Source: JBFGCM01 sp041581135 (GTDB lineage: Bacteria; Actinomycetota; Acidimicrobiia; Spongiisociales; UBA5794). From it: DNA of 14,616 nt. A program made the position numbers and the translations under genes. Below the pieces are notes generated by a model, which ran no database searches, was not told the DNA's origin, and was given only the letters and a program-made list of their open reading frames with translations. Of this stretch, positions 1-6,945 are shown piece by piece. The stretch lies in the NCBI GenBank assembly GCA_041581135.1, contig JBFGCM010000092.1, positions 1 through 14,616 of the forward strand, in the 5' to 3' direction. Every line of letters begins with the position of its first letter. The stretch's first letter is position 1.

Positions 1-1601
1 AGAAGGACGCCGCCCTGGAGCGCCGCTTCGCCCCAGTGCTGGTGGAGGCGCCGTCGGTGGAGGACACCGTCGGCATCTTGCGCGGCCTCAAGGAACGGTA
101 CGAGGTCCACCACGGCGTCCGCATCACCGACTCGGCGCTGGTGGCCGCCGCCGTGCTCTCCGACCGCTACATCACGGCGCGCCATCTGCCGGACAAGGCC
201 ATCGACCTCATCGACGAGGCCGCCTCTCGGCTCCGTATCGAGATCGACTCCATGCCCGAGGAGATCGACGAGCTGGAGCGCCGTCGCCGTCAGCTCGAGA
301 TCGAGCGCAATGCGCTCGAGAAGGAGTCCGACGCAGCGTCTGCGGAGCGCCTGGCCAACATCAACGAGGAGATCGCCAACCTGTCCGAAGAGCTGGATTC
401 CTTGGTGGCCCACTGGCAGCTCGAGAAGGACAGCATCGACCAGATCCGCGCCACCAAGCACGAGATCGAGGACGCCAAGGCCGAAGCGGACAAAGCCGAG
501 CGAACCGGGGACCTCCAGCGTGCCGCCGAGCTGCGCTACGGCACGCTGCCGTCGCTGGAGAACCGGCTGGACTCCGAGCAGGAGGCCCTGACCGAGCTGC
601 AGGCGAACGTCAGCATGCTCAAGGAGGAGGTCGGCGAAGAGGACGTCGCCGAAGTGGTCAGCCGCTGGACCGGGGTACCGGTCTCGCGCCTCATGGAGGG
701 AGAGGTGCAGAAGCTGCTTCGCCTCGAGGAGCACCTCCACCAGCGCGTTGTGGGGCAAGAGGACGCCGTCTCGGCGGTGAGCAACGCCATCCGCCGCTCC
801 CGGGCCGGACTGTCCGACCCCGATCGCCCCATCGGCTCCTTCATCTTCCTGGGCCCCACCGGCGTGGGCAAGACCGAGACCGCTCGCGCCCTGGCCGAGT
901 TCCTGTTCGACGACGAGCGGGCGATGATCCGCATCGACATGTCGGAGTACATGGAGAAGCACTCGGTGAGCCGCCTCATCGGTGCTCCCCCCGGGTACGT
1001 CGGCTACGACGAGGGCGGCCAGCTGACCGAGGCCGTGCGTCGCCGCCCCTACTCGGTGGTGCTGCTCGACGAGGTCGAGAAGGCCCACCCAGACGTGTTC
1101 AACGTCCTCTTGCAGTTGCTGGACGACGGCCGTCTCACCGACGGGCAGGGTCGCACCGTGGACTTCACCAATGCGGTGCTCATCATGACCAGCAACCTGG
1201 GCTCGGAGCTGATCGATCCCGACCTGCCGGACGAGGTCGTCGAGACCCGGGTCCTGGACATGGTCAAGAGCCACTTCCGGCCTGAGTTCCTGAACCGGGT
1301 CGATGACATCGTCGTGTTCAACCGGCTCACCAAGGACGACCTTGCCCGCATCGTCGACATCCAGGTCGGCGTGCTGCGGCGCCGCCTCGCCGAGCGCAAG
1401 CTGGCACTCGAGCTCTCCGAGGATGCGCGGTCATGGCTCACCGAGCACGGGTACGACCCCAGCTACGGCGCCCGACCGTTGAAGCGCCTCATCCAGAAGG
1501 CGATCGCCGATCCGCTGGCCCTCGAGGTGCTCGACGGCCGCTATGGCGAAGGCGACACGGTGAAGGTGGTCGCGGACGGAGATCAGCTCGGCTTCGAGTA
1601 G
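1..1601 (+). CDS. clpB: ClpB disaggregase, 5'-truncated (C-terminal ~530 residues)
   Basis: Hexameric AAA+ chaperone that, with DnaK/DnaJ/GrpE, pulls polypeptides out of aggregates in the cytoplasm. The frame is already open at base 3 and enters mid-protein in the first AAA+ module (KDAALERRF... then APSVEDT), so the true start lies upstream; a GTG at 36 is only an internal Val. A long charged coiled-coil middle domain follows (about 240-640), which favours ClpB over ClpA/ClpC. The second AAA+ module has Walker A GPTGVGKT (852-875), Walker B VVLLDE (1056-1073), the pore-loop region GYVGYDEGG, a sensor-type TSNLGS and the C-terminal D2-small domain (PSYGARPLKR). The stop is TAG at 1599-1601, followed 6 bases later by a terminator hairpin. 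No frameshift or missing catalytic residue is seen in the part present. Confidence 0.97.
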   Translation, partial: KDAALERRFAPVLVEAPSVEDTVGILRGLKERYEVHHGVRITDSALVAAAVLSDRYITARHLPDKAIDLIDEAASRLRIEIDSMPEEIDELERRRRQLEIERNALEKESDAASAERLANINEEIANLSEELDSLVAHWQLEKDSIDQIRATKHEIEDAKAEADKAERTGDLQRAAELRYGTLPSLENRLDSEQEALTELQANVSMLKEEVGEEDVAEVVSRWTGVPVSRLMEGEVQKLLRLEEHLHQRVVGQEDAVSAVSNAIRRSRAGLSDPDRPIGSFIFLGPTGVGKTETARALAEFLFDDERAMIRIDMSEYMEKHSVSRLIGAPPGYVGYDEGGQLTEAVRRRPYSVVLLDEVEKAHPDVFNVLLQLLDDGRLTDGQGRTVDFTNAVLIMTSNLGSELIDPDLPDEVVETRVLDMVKSHFRPEFLNRVDDIVVFNRLTKDDLARIVDIQVGVLRRRLAERKLALELSEDARSWLTEHGYDPSYGARPLKRLIQKAIADPLALEVLDGRYGEGDTVKVVADGDQLGFE

Positions 1602-1607
1602 AGAGTC

Positions 1608-1631
1608 ACCGGCCGGCTTCGCCGGTCGGTT
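1608..1631 (+). terminator. Hairpin terminator after clpB
   Basis: ACCGGCCGGC (1608-1617), loop TTC (1618-1620) and GCCGGTCGGT (1621-1630) form a 10-bp stem with one G-T wobble, 6 bases after the clpB stop. There is almost no T-run, so it is an actinobacterial-style stem terminator, inferred from structure and position. Confidence 0.65.
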
Positions 1632-1707
1632 GGAGCATGCTGCGCACTCTTCCGCCACAAACCGACGCCCCCTTCCCACCCGCCGCCGCAGGAGGCGCCG
1701 GTACACC

Positions 1708-1770
1708 GTCCCCGCGCAAGCGGGGGGACCATAGGTTGATCCACGTGGTCCCCCAATGAAGTAGGGGGCC
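1708..1770. other. Stacked, mutually exclusive hairpins; lone CRISPR-repeat-like stem
   Basis: In the spacer between clpB and the next gene, CCCCGC (1710-1715), a GCAA tetraloop and GCGGGG (1720-1725) form a 6-bp stem that looks like the core of a type I-E CRISPR repeat. The following GGGGGACC (1723-1730) can instead pair with GGTCCCCC (1747-1754). That segment can in turn pair with GGGGGCC (1764-1770) with one bulged T. Only one copy of the repeat-like stem exists and there is no spacer periodicity or cas gene, so it is not annotated as a CRISPR array. The pairings are visible; any function (attenuator, terminator or relic repeat) is inference. Confidence 0.4.
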
Positions 1771-1818
1771 GGTCCCTCCGACGCAGCCCAAGCGCAGTGG
1801 CACATAGGGTTCCCCGCC

Positions 1819-2454
1819 TTGGTCAAGGGTTGGCTCGACGGCGCCGATGTGGACTTCATGACCTCCCGGCCTCTGTGGCACCATCTCGCCGGCGGCGGCG
1901 TGGCCGTTGCCATGCTCATCATCGCCTTCGGCGCCGGTCGGCGGGTGCCCTTGCTCGGGTATGCCGATCTGGGGTTCCACGAGCTGGGCCACCTCGTGAC
2001 GGCTCTGCTCGGCACCACCATCTCGTTCCTGATGGGGAGCGGCACCCAGGTGCTGGTCCCGCTGGGGCTGGCGGCCTACTTCTGGTTGAAACGGCGCGAC
2101 CTCCTGGCGACCGGCCTGATGCTCGTGTGGGGGGCCACCTCGTTGCAGGACGCCAGCGTGTACATCGCCGACGCCCCGTACCAACGCCTGCCGCTGATCG
2201 GAGGTCACCACGACTGGGCGTACCTGCTCGGACATTGGGGCGTGGTCCACCGAGCCGAAGACATCGCCGGATTCGTGTGGTTTGTCGGGCTCGCAGTCGG
2301 GGTGGGGGGCCTCATCGGTATCGCATGGAGGCCGGCCGCAGCAGTGCTCCAGCGGTTCGAGACCACGCGGGACCGGCGCTACGCCGCCACGTTGCCGGTG
2401 CGCCGTATTCGCCGAATCGAACCCCCATGGACGAAGCGCACCGACCGCAGTTAG
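1819..2454 (+). CDS. Integral membrane protein with HELGH motif (M50-like putative metallopeptidase)
   Basis: A 211-residue polytopic membrane protein with about four to five hydrophobic segments (roughly residues 25-41, 58-73, 76-90, 96-110 and 148-170) and a basic, probably cytoplasmic tail. Its key feature is His54-Glu55-Leu-Gly-His58 beside a membrane segment, the HExxH zinc signature of site-2-type (M50) intramembrane proteases. A second polar patch His130-His131-Asp132-Trp could supply a third metal ligand, but the NPDG/LDG motif of classical S2P is not seen, so catalysis is unproven. The start is uncertain: TTG 1819 has a weak AGGG 9 bases upstream, while ATG 1858 (198 residues) lacks a Shine-Dalgarno but begins just before the first membrane segment. 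It converges on the diguanylate cyclase gene with 12 bases between the stops. Substrate unknown. Confidence 0.75.
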   Translation: MVKGWLDGADVDFMTSRPLWHHLAGGGVAVAMLIIAFGAGRRVPLLGYADLGFHELGHLVTALLGTTISFLMGSGTQVLVPLGLAAYFWLKRRDLLATGLMLVWGATSLQDASVYIADAPYQRLPLIGGHHDWAYLLGHWGVVHRAEDIAGFVWFVGLAVGVGGLIGIAWRPAAAVLQRFETTRDRRYAATLPVRRIRRIEPPWTKRTDRS

Positions 2455-2466
2455 ATCCGCCTGCGG
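2445..2466. terminator. Possible bidirectional terminator between convergent genes
   Basis: CCGCAG (2445-2450) and CTGCGG (2461-2466) form a 6-bp stem around a 10-base loop, in the 12-bp gap between two convergent stop codons and reaching into the end of the upstream gene. There is no T-run on either strand, so this is a weak call from position and symmetry. Confidence 0.3.
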
Positions 2467-4074
2467 CTAGCGGCTGGCGACGTCGTCGTCGAGAATCGTC
2501 ACTCGCACGGTGTTCTTGCCCGATGCCTTGGCTTCCAGCAGAGCCGAGTCTGCAGCGCTGATCAGCGGCTCCAGCTCCGAGCCGGTCAACTGCGCCACCC
2601 CGAAGGACGCCGTCACCGGCACCTTGCCGGCCTCGGTTCGGACCGGATCGGTGGCGATGATGCGACGGATGCGCTCCGCCACCTCTACACCCCGCCCCAA
2701 GTCGGCGTTGGGGACCAGCACCAAGAACTCCTCGCCGCCGTAGCGGCCCAACACGATGGGTTGGCGCACCGTCGCCTTGAGACGGCGGGCCAGTGCCGTC
2801 AGCACTTCGTCGCCGACGCCGTGGCCCATGGTGTCGTTGATGAACTTGAAGTCGTCGACGTCGAGCAGAATCGCAGTGAGCGGAGTGCCTCCGGTGGAGG
2901 CCACGGCGACGGCCTGCCTGCCCAGGTCCAGCAGCCGACGCCGATTGGGCAGGCCGGTGAGCGCATCGGTGGTTGCCTCGTTGTGGAGCCGGCGCAAGGG
3001 TCTGAAGAAGCCGAAGGCGATGGGAATGGCCAGCACTGCGGCGATGAGGCCGATGACGATGGAAGTGACCAAGGTACGTCGCTCGTTGGCGCGGAAGTCC
3101 GACAGGAACTCGGCTTCCGGGGCATACACGCCGACGATCCACGGCACGCCCGCATCCACCTCACGGAACGTGCCGATCTGGGCCCGACCATTCGCCTCGA
3201 ACCGAACCGCAACCGGCTGCGCGTCGGTACCGGCGGCGACGAAGCTCCCGTAGGCGGCCCGGACTGCCGGGTCGGTCAATTCCTCCACCCGGGCGAGGCG
3301 CACGCCGTCGCCGTCGGGCCGGCTGAGCTCGGCCACGTCGGGATACGCGATCAAGTCGCCCTCCACGTCCATGACGAAGGCCGAGGTGTCCTTGCCCAGG
3401 GTGATGTCGGCCATGAACGTCGACAGTTCCGCGATCTCGATGTCGACGCCCACGACTCCGACATCTCCACCGACGCTGACCGGCAGTGCTGTGGTGACTC
3501 CGGGCTGGCGAGACGTGAAGAACACGTACGGATCGGTCCAGACCAGACCGTTCTGGCTCAGTGCCATCTGATACCAGGGCCGGACTCGTGGGTCATACGC
3601 GTCGGTCGGATCGAGCTCGCGGGACACCTCGGTGAACTCATCGTCGCGGTACACCAGCTCGGTCGCCCGCTCCAATGCGTCGACGGTGATGCGCTTGGTG
3701 CGGAAGCCGTCGGGCGCGGCGGTGTCGTCCCGGCTCACGTAGAGGAAGTCACCGTGCTCGGTGCCGATGAAGATCCCGGCCAGCTGCGGGGTGACGGCGA
3801 GCTGATCGTGCAAGAACTCGTCGAGCGTCTCGTCGTCCAGGTCTTCCGCCCGCTCCACTGCGCGGCGGGTGAGGATGGCCGCCGTCTCGGCAGGCCGGAT
3901 GAAGTCCCGCACCTGGGCCACTGTCGTATCGGCGATGCTGGCGGTGAGGTCGTCGACACTCGACAAAAACGCCGCCTCGTTGTTGGCGCGGGTCGTCAGG
4001 AGGATGGCCGTCAGCGCGATCACCTGCAGCGTGAGCAATCCGACCGTGAGCAGGTATTTGACGAGCGGCCGCAT
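2467..4074 (-). CDS. Membrane diguanylate cyclase with periplasmic dCache sensor
   Basis: Predicted to make c-di-GMP from two GTP in response to an extracellular ligand. The 535-residue protein has TM1 (about 6-28), a double-Cache sensor (about 35-325, with the typical YDPRVRPWY at 160-168), TM2 (about 334-357) and a GGDEF domain (about 365-527). The catalytic set is intact: DALTGLPNRR (370-379), metal-site Asp405 in LLDVDDF, ND at 413-414 and the GGEEF signature at 446-450. The inhibitory I-site RxxD is degenerate: Arg437 is present but Ile440 replaces Asp, so product feedback at that site is probably lost. I chose ATG 4074 because AGG (4078-4080) precedes it and the sequence begins MRPLVKYLLT directly before TM1; the frame stays open upstream to 4320 but without family-like sequence. 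It is divergent from the propeller gene. Ligand unknown. Confidence 0.93.
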   Translation of the reverse strand: MRPLVKYLLTVGLLTLQVIALTAILLTTRANNEAAFLSSVDDLTASIADTTVAQVRDFIRPAETAAILTRRAVERAEDLDDETLDEFLHDQLAVTPQLAGIFIGTEHGDFLYVSRDDTAAPDGFRTKRITVDALERATELVYRDDEFTEVSRELDPTDAYDPRVRPWYQMALSQNGLVWTDPYVFFTSRQPGVTTALPVSVGGDVGVVGVDIEIAELSTFMADITLGKDTSAFVMDVEGDLIAYPDVAELSRPDGDGVRLARVEELTDPAVRAAYGSFVAAGTDAQPVAVRFEANGRAQIGTFREVDAGVPWIVGVYAPEAEFLSDFRANERRTLVTSIVIGLIAAVLAIPIAFGFFRPLRRLHNEATTDALTGLPNRRRLLDLGRQAVAVASTGGTPLTAILLDVDDFKFINDTMGHGVGDEVLTALARRLKATVRQPIVLGRYGGEEFLVLVPNADLGRGVEVAERIRRIIATDPVRTEAGKVPVTASFGVAQLTGSELEPLISAADSALLEAKASGKNTVRVTILDDDVASR

Positions 4075-4204
4075 CGGCCTCGCTTTCCCGGGACTGGTTT
4101 CCTCCGCATCGAGGTATCGACCCGGAACGCGCCGGACTGGAGCGCCAATATCGCCGTGTCCGACCGGATAGCCTGTGAGGCGCACGGTTCTTCGAGGAGG
4201 CAGC

Positions 4205-5251
4205 GTGAGCGTCGTAGTGGCGGTGGGGACCATGAAAGGGGCGTTCTTCCTCCGTGCCGACGAGGCACGGAGCGAGTGGCAGCTCCACGGCCCGGCCCAC
4301 AAGGGCTGGATCGTGAACACCTTCGGTCGGGCACCCGACGGGGCCTACCTGCTCGCCACCGGGAGCACGTGGTACGGCGCCGCGGTGCACCGCAGCAGCG
4401 ATCTCGAAGAATGGGAGCAGGTTGTCGACGGCCCCGCATACGGCGAGGAGCGCAAGCTCAACCAGATCTGGACACTCCACACCCAGGGAGACACGGTGTG
4501 GGCGGGGGTCGATGAGGCGGGGCTGTTCCGTTCCGGTGATTCGGGCGCCACCTGGGAGCCTGTGACCGGTCTCAACGAGCACGAGACCCGGGAGCGGTGG
4601 GAACCGGGCCTCGGAGGGTTGGCAGCTCACCGCGTATTGACCGACCCGTCCGACCCGAATCGGGTGTGGTGCGGCATCTCGGCGGTCGGCGTCTTCCGCA
4701 GCGACGACGGCGGTGAGACCTGGCACCCAAAGAACGACGGTGTCCCAGCGGCGGTACAAGACGACGATCACCCCGACATCGGATACTGCGTGCACTGCCT
4801 GGTGAACGATCCTTCCAACCCCGGCACGATCTGGCGCCAGGATCATCTAGGCGTGTTCCGCACCACCGACGGAGCGGAGACCTGGGAGCGTGTCGAGTCG
4901 GGCCTGCCGGCCAACTTCGGGTTCCCCATCGAACGGCATCATGCATCGGGCCGGTTGTTCGTGATCCCGTTGGAGTCGGACCAGTACCGCATGCCGGTCA
5001 ACGGCGACTTCGCCGTCTACGTCAGCGACGACGGCGGGAACTCGTGGTACCGGACCGGTGTCGGCCTGCCCGACGGATCCTTCACCGGCGTGCTGCGCGA
5101 TGCCATGGCCTGCGACCAGATGGACGACGCCGGCGTGTACTTCGGCACGACCGGCGGCGTGGTGCACTACTCCACCGATGGCGGCAACGAGTGGCACACG
5201 ATGCCGTGGACATTCCCCCGCATCCTCAGCGTGCAGGTGTTCACCGACTGA
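4205..5251 (+). CDS. WD40/YVTN/BNR (Asp-box) beta-propeller protein
   Basis: A 348-residue repeat protein with five clear Asp boxes (SxDxGxTW): 110-117, 166-173, 220-227, 274-281 and 323-330, plus a degenerate one at 64-70. This indicates a six-bladed propeller of the sialidase/glycosyl-hydrolase BNR fold. The catalytic Arg triad and FRIP motif of true sialidases are not recognisable, and there is no signal peptide, so a cytoplasmic binding or scaffold role is more likely than glycan hydrolysis. The GTG start at 4205 is set by GAGGAGG (4194-4200), 4 bases upstream; the frame is open to GTG 4175 but has no RBS there. Several cysteines (156, 195, 198, 303) are notable beside redox partners. It is the first gene of an operon: 10 bases to the MoaD-like gene, which is coupled to the AhpD-like selenoprotein gene. 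Such propellers often sit beside MoaD/ThiS-like genes in actinobacteria (from memory). Function unknown. Confidence 0.85.
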   Translation: MSVVVAVGTMKGAFFLRADEARSEWQLHGPAHKGWIVNTFGRAPDGAYLLATGSTWYGAAVHRSSDLEEWEQVVDGPAYGEERKLNQIWTLHTQGDTVWAGVDEAGLFRSGDSGATWEPVTGLNEHETRERWEPGLGGLAAHRVLTDPSDPNRVWCGISAVGVFRSDDGGETWHPKNDGVPAAVQDDDHPDIGYCVHCLVNDPSNPGTIWRQDHLGVFRTTDGAETWERVESGLPANFGFPIERHHASGRLFVIPLESDQYRMPVNGDFAVYVSDDGGNSWYRTGVGLPDGSFTGVLRDAMACDQMDDAGVYFGTTGGVVHYSTDGGNEWHTMPWTFPRILSVQVFTD

Positions 5252-5261
5252 TGAGTGAACG

Positions 5262-5540
5262 ATGATGGCCGCTGTCACCGTCACGATCCCCCAGATGCTG
5301 GCGACCCTCGTGAAGAGTGGCCGCGAGATCGAGGTGAAGGGTGGCAAGTCGGTCTCCGGGGTCCTGGACGGGCTGTTCACCATCCATCCTGAGCTGCGCG
5401 TCCACGTGTTCAACGAACGCGGCGAGGTGCGACCTCACGTGCGCTGCTTCCACAACGAGACGTCCGTGTACGACCTGTCGGAACCGGTTGCCGACGGGGA
5501 CACCGTGACCATCCTGCAAGCCGTTTCGGGTGGGGTGTGA
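5262..5540 (+). CDS. MoaD/ThiS-family ubiquitin-like protein
   Basis: A 92-residue beta-grasp protein. It matches MoaD/ThiS in length and in the VADGDTVTILQAVSGG tail, where D80 lies in the conserved DGD turn and the diglycine is at 90-91. Known relatives carry sulfur as a C-terminal thiocarboxylate after adenylation by a MoeB/ThiF E1-like enzyme, feeding molybdopterin, thiamin, cysteine or protein-modification pathways. Here a single Val follows Gly-Gly, so the C-terminus would need trimming (as in some ubiquitin-like proteins) or is not activated. No E1, MoaE, ThiG or CysM homologue is in the window, so the pathway is unknown. It starts at ATG 5262 (ATG 5265 also possible) with no strong Shine-Dalgarno, 10 bases after the propeller stop, consistent with coupling. 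Its stop overlaps the next start (TGATG at 5538-5542). Confidence 0.85.
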   Translation: MMAAVTVTIPQMLATLVKSGREIEVKGGKSVSGVLDGLFTIHPELRVHVFNERGEVRPHVRCFHNETSVYDLSEPVADGDTVTILQAVSGGV

Positions 5541-6118
5541 TGCCGCACATCCATCAGATCGGCCACGAGGAGTCGACCGGGGCGTTGCGACGCGAGTTCG
5601 ACAAGGCCATGAAACGAGCCGGGCGGATCTGGAACATCGTGGCGATCATGAGCCAGAACCCCGAGGCCCTCCGGGACTCGATCCGGTTCTACTCCACCAT
5701 CATGTTCGGCGAGTCGCCGTTGTCGCGCGTCCAACGCGAGATGCTGGCGGTGGTGACCTCGCAGGTGAACGAGTGCGTCTACTGAATCCGGGCGCATCTC
5801 CACGATCTCCGGTCGGAGGTCGCCGCGGACGAGGCGTACGACGACACGATGGTCGATGCGTTCGCCGTCGATTGGCGGACCGCAGGGCTGGATGCGCCGA
5901 CGACCGCGCTGCTCGATTATGCCGAGAAGCTCACCCGGACCCCGGCGGCGTGCGACGCGGCCGACATCGACCGCCTCCGCCAAGCCGACTGGGACGATCG
6001 CGCCATCCATGACGCCGTCCAGGTGATCTCCTACTTCAACTACATCAACCGCATCGCCGACGCCCTCGGGGTGGTGCCGGAGGTGTGGATGGACGAAGCC
6101 GGGCGGCCGTTGGAATAG
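5540..6118 (+). CDS. AhpD/carboxymuconolactone decarboxylase-family selenoprotein (TGA = Sec82)
   Basis: One 192-residue peroxidase-related protein read through an in-frame TGA at 5783-5785. The family motif is E-x11-C-x2-C-x3-H, the proton-relay and thiol site of AhpD-type peroxidases. Here it reads Glu67, Cys79, TGA82, His86, so the TGA sits exactly on the second active-site Cys and is best read as selenocysteine. Both halves are family-like: LSRVQREMLAVVTSQVNEC before it and, after it, IRAHLHDL and the C-terminal YFNYINRIADALGV typical of peroxidase-related enzymes. A SECIS-like hairpin with a GGUC loop follows (5803-5822). The likely activity is reduction of hydroperoxides or a thiol/selenol relay in the cytoplasm; substrate and reductant are unknown. 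ATG 5540 shares its A with the MoaD-like stop, indicating translational coupling. Ordinary gene callers would split it at 5785 and restart near ATG 5849. The alternative is a nonsense mutation, less likely given codon position, hairpin and preserved downstream frame. selA, selB, selC and selD are not in this window. Confidence 0.9.
5803..5822 (+). promoter_or_regulatory. Bacterial SECIS-like hairpin in the selenoprotein ORF
   Basis: CGATCTCC (5803-5810), loop GGTC (5811-5814) and GGAGGTCG (5815-5822) form an 8-bp stem with one U-G wobble. The loop begins 25 nt after the TGA, inside the roughly 16-37 nt window I recall for bacterial SECIS elements. It shows GGUC, the core of the E. coli fdhF SECIS apical loop recognised by SelB. 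Structure and distance are visible; SelB binding is inference. Confidence 0.8.
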
Positions 6119-6165
6119 CGCGGTAGACCCGCGACGGTTGGCCCGCCGCGACGTACCCTGGGCCC

Positions 6166-6936
6166 ATGACCGATCTGCCCGACTACGTGCTGAAGAACCG
6201 AGAGCACTGGGACAAATGGGCACACAACTGGGTCGAGGCCGGCGAGCGGAACTGGCGCAGCGAGCCGGTCTGGGGGATCTGGCAGATCCCCGAGTCCGAG
6301 CTGCACTTGCTGCCGGAGGACATGACCGGCATGCGAGCCGTCGAACTGGGATGCGGCACCGGGTACGTGTCGGGGTGGATGATCCGCCGCGGCGCCACGT
6401 CTGTCGGCATCGACAATTCGGAGCAGCAACTCGCCACGGCGCGCCGCCTCGCCCAAGAACACGGCGTGGAGTTGGAGCTGATCCACGGCAATGCCGAGCA
6501 GGTGCCGTTCCCGGACGAGTCGTTCGACTTCGCCATCTCGGAGTATGGCGTCGCCATCTGGGCCGACCCGTACGTATGGATTCCCGAGGCGTGGCGAGTC
6601 CTGCGCCCGGGCGGTGGGCTCGTGTTCCTGGGGAACCACCCATTGGTGATGTGCGCCCAGGACTACACCGTCGACCAACCCGCCGACAGAACGCTGCGGG
6701 AGCCCTATTTCGGCATGCACCGGATCGACTGGGACGACGGCGAGGACCAGGGCACCGAGTTCAACCTGCCGATTTCGGAATGGTTCGCGTTGTTCGACCG
6801 TGTCGGGTTCGATGTGGTGGGCTACCACGAGTTGCGGGCTCCAGAACCTGGGCCCGAGCTGCACTTCTACGTGACCAACGACTGGGGCTACCACTACCCG
6901 GCCGAGCAGGTGTGGAAGCTCCGCAAACGAGCGTGA
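6166..6936 (+). CDS. Class I SAM-dependent methyltransferase
   Basis: A 256-residue Rossmann-fold methyltransferase (Methyltransf_11/25 type). SAM-binding motif I is VELGCGTG (59-66), the acidic residue after strand 2 is Asp83 in GIDNS, and motif II/III regions are GNAEQVPFPDESFDFA (108-123) and VLRPGGGLVF. The N-terminal stretch NREHWDKWAHNW is typical of small-molecule methyltransferases of this superfamily. The start ATG 6166 lies 47 bases after the selenoprotein stop; there is no strong Shine-Dalgarno (CCCTGGGCCC upstream), so it may have its own weak promoter or be the distal gene of the same operon. The substrate cannot be told from sequence. A thiol, selenol or quinone substrate would fit the neighbours but is speculation. 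Confidence 0.9.
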   Translation: MTDLPDYVLKNREHWDKWAHNWVEAGERNWRSEPVWGIWQIPESELHLLPEDMTGMRAVELGCGTGYVSGWMIRRGATSVGIDNSEQQLATARRLAQEHGVELELIHGNAEQVPFPDESFDFAISEYGVAIWADPYVWIPEAWRVLRPGGGLVFLGNHPLVMCAQDYTVDQPADRTLREPYFGMHRIDWDDGEDQGTEFNLPISEWFALFDRVGFDVVGYHELRAPEPGPELHFYVTNDWGYHYPAEQVWKLRKRA

Positions 6937-6945
6937 AGGGTGCGC

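Noticed and set aside
1700..1780. CRISPR array
   Set aside because: Only one repeat-like stem, no second full repeat at array spacing, and no cas gene in the window.
1606..2250. Minus-strand ORF across the clpB spacer and HELGH gene
   Set aside because: It runs through the terminator and hairpins, and its translation is shadow-like. The plus-strand gene has membrane segments and a conserved motif.
2761..4515. 584-codon open frame on the plus strand
   Set aside because: Antisense to the diguanylate cyclase, whose GGDEF and Cache motifs are unmistakable; no family-like sequence in the plus frame.
4205..5251. Sialidase activity for the Asp-box protein
   Set aside because: Asp boxes mark only the fold; the catalytic Arg triad, Tyr/Glu pair and FRIP motif are not recognisable and there is no export signal.
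5783..5785. Nonsense mutation making the AhpD-like gene a pseudogene
   Set aside because: The stop falls precisely on the active-site Cys codon, a SECIS-like GGUC hairpin follows at the right distance, and the downstream frame is intact and family-like. Selenocysteine is the simpler explanation.
5849..6118. Separate small CDS starting at ATG 5849
   Set aside because: It is the C-terminal part of the AhpD-like protein in the same frame; the ATG has no Shine-Dalgarno and would omit the active site.
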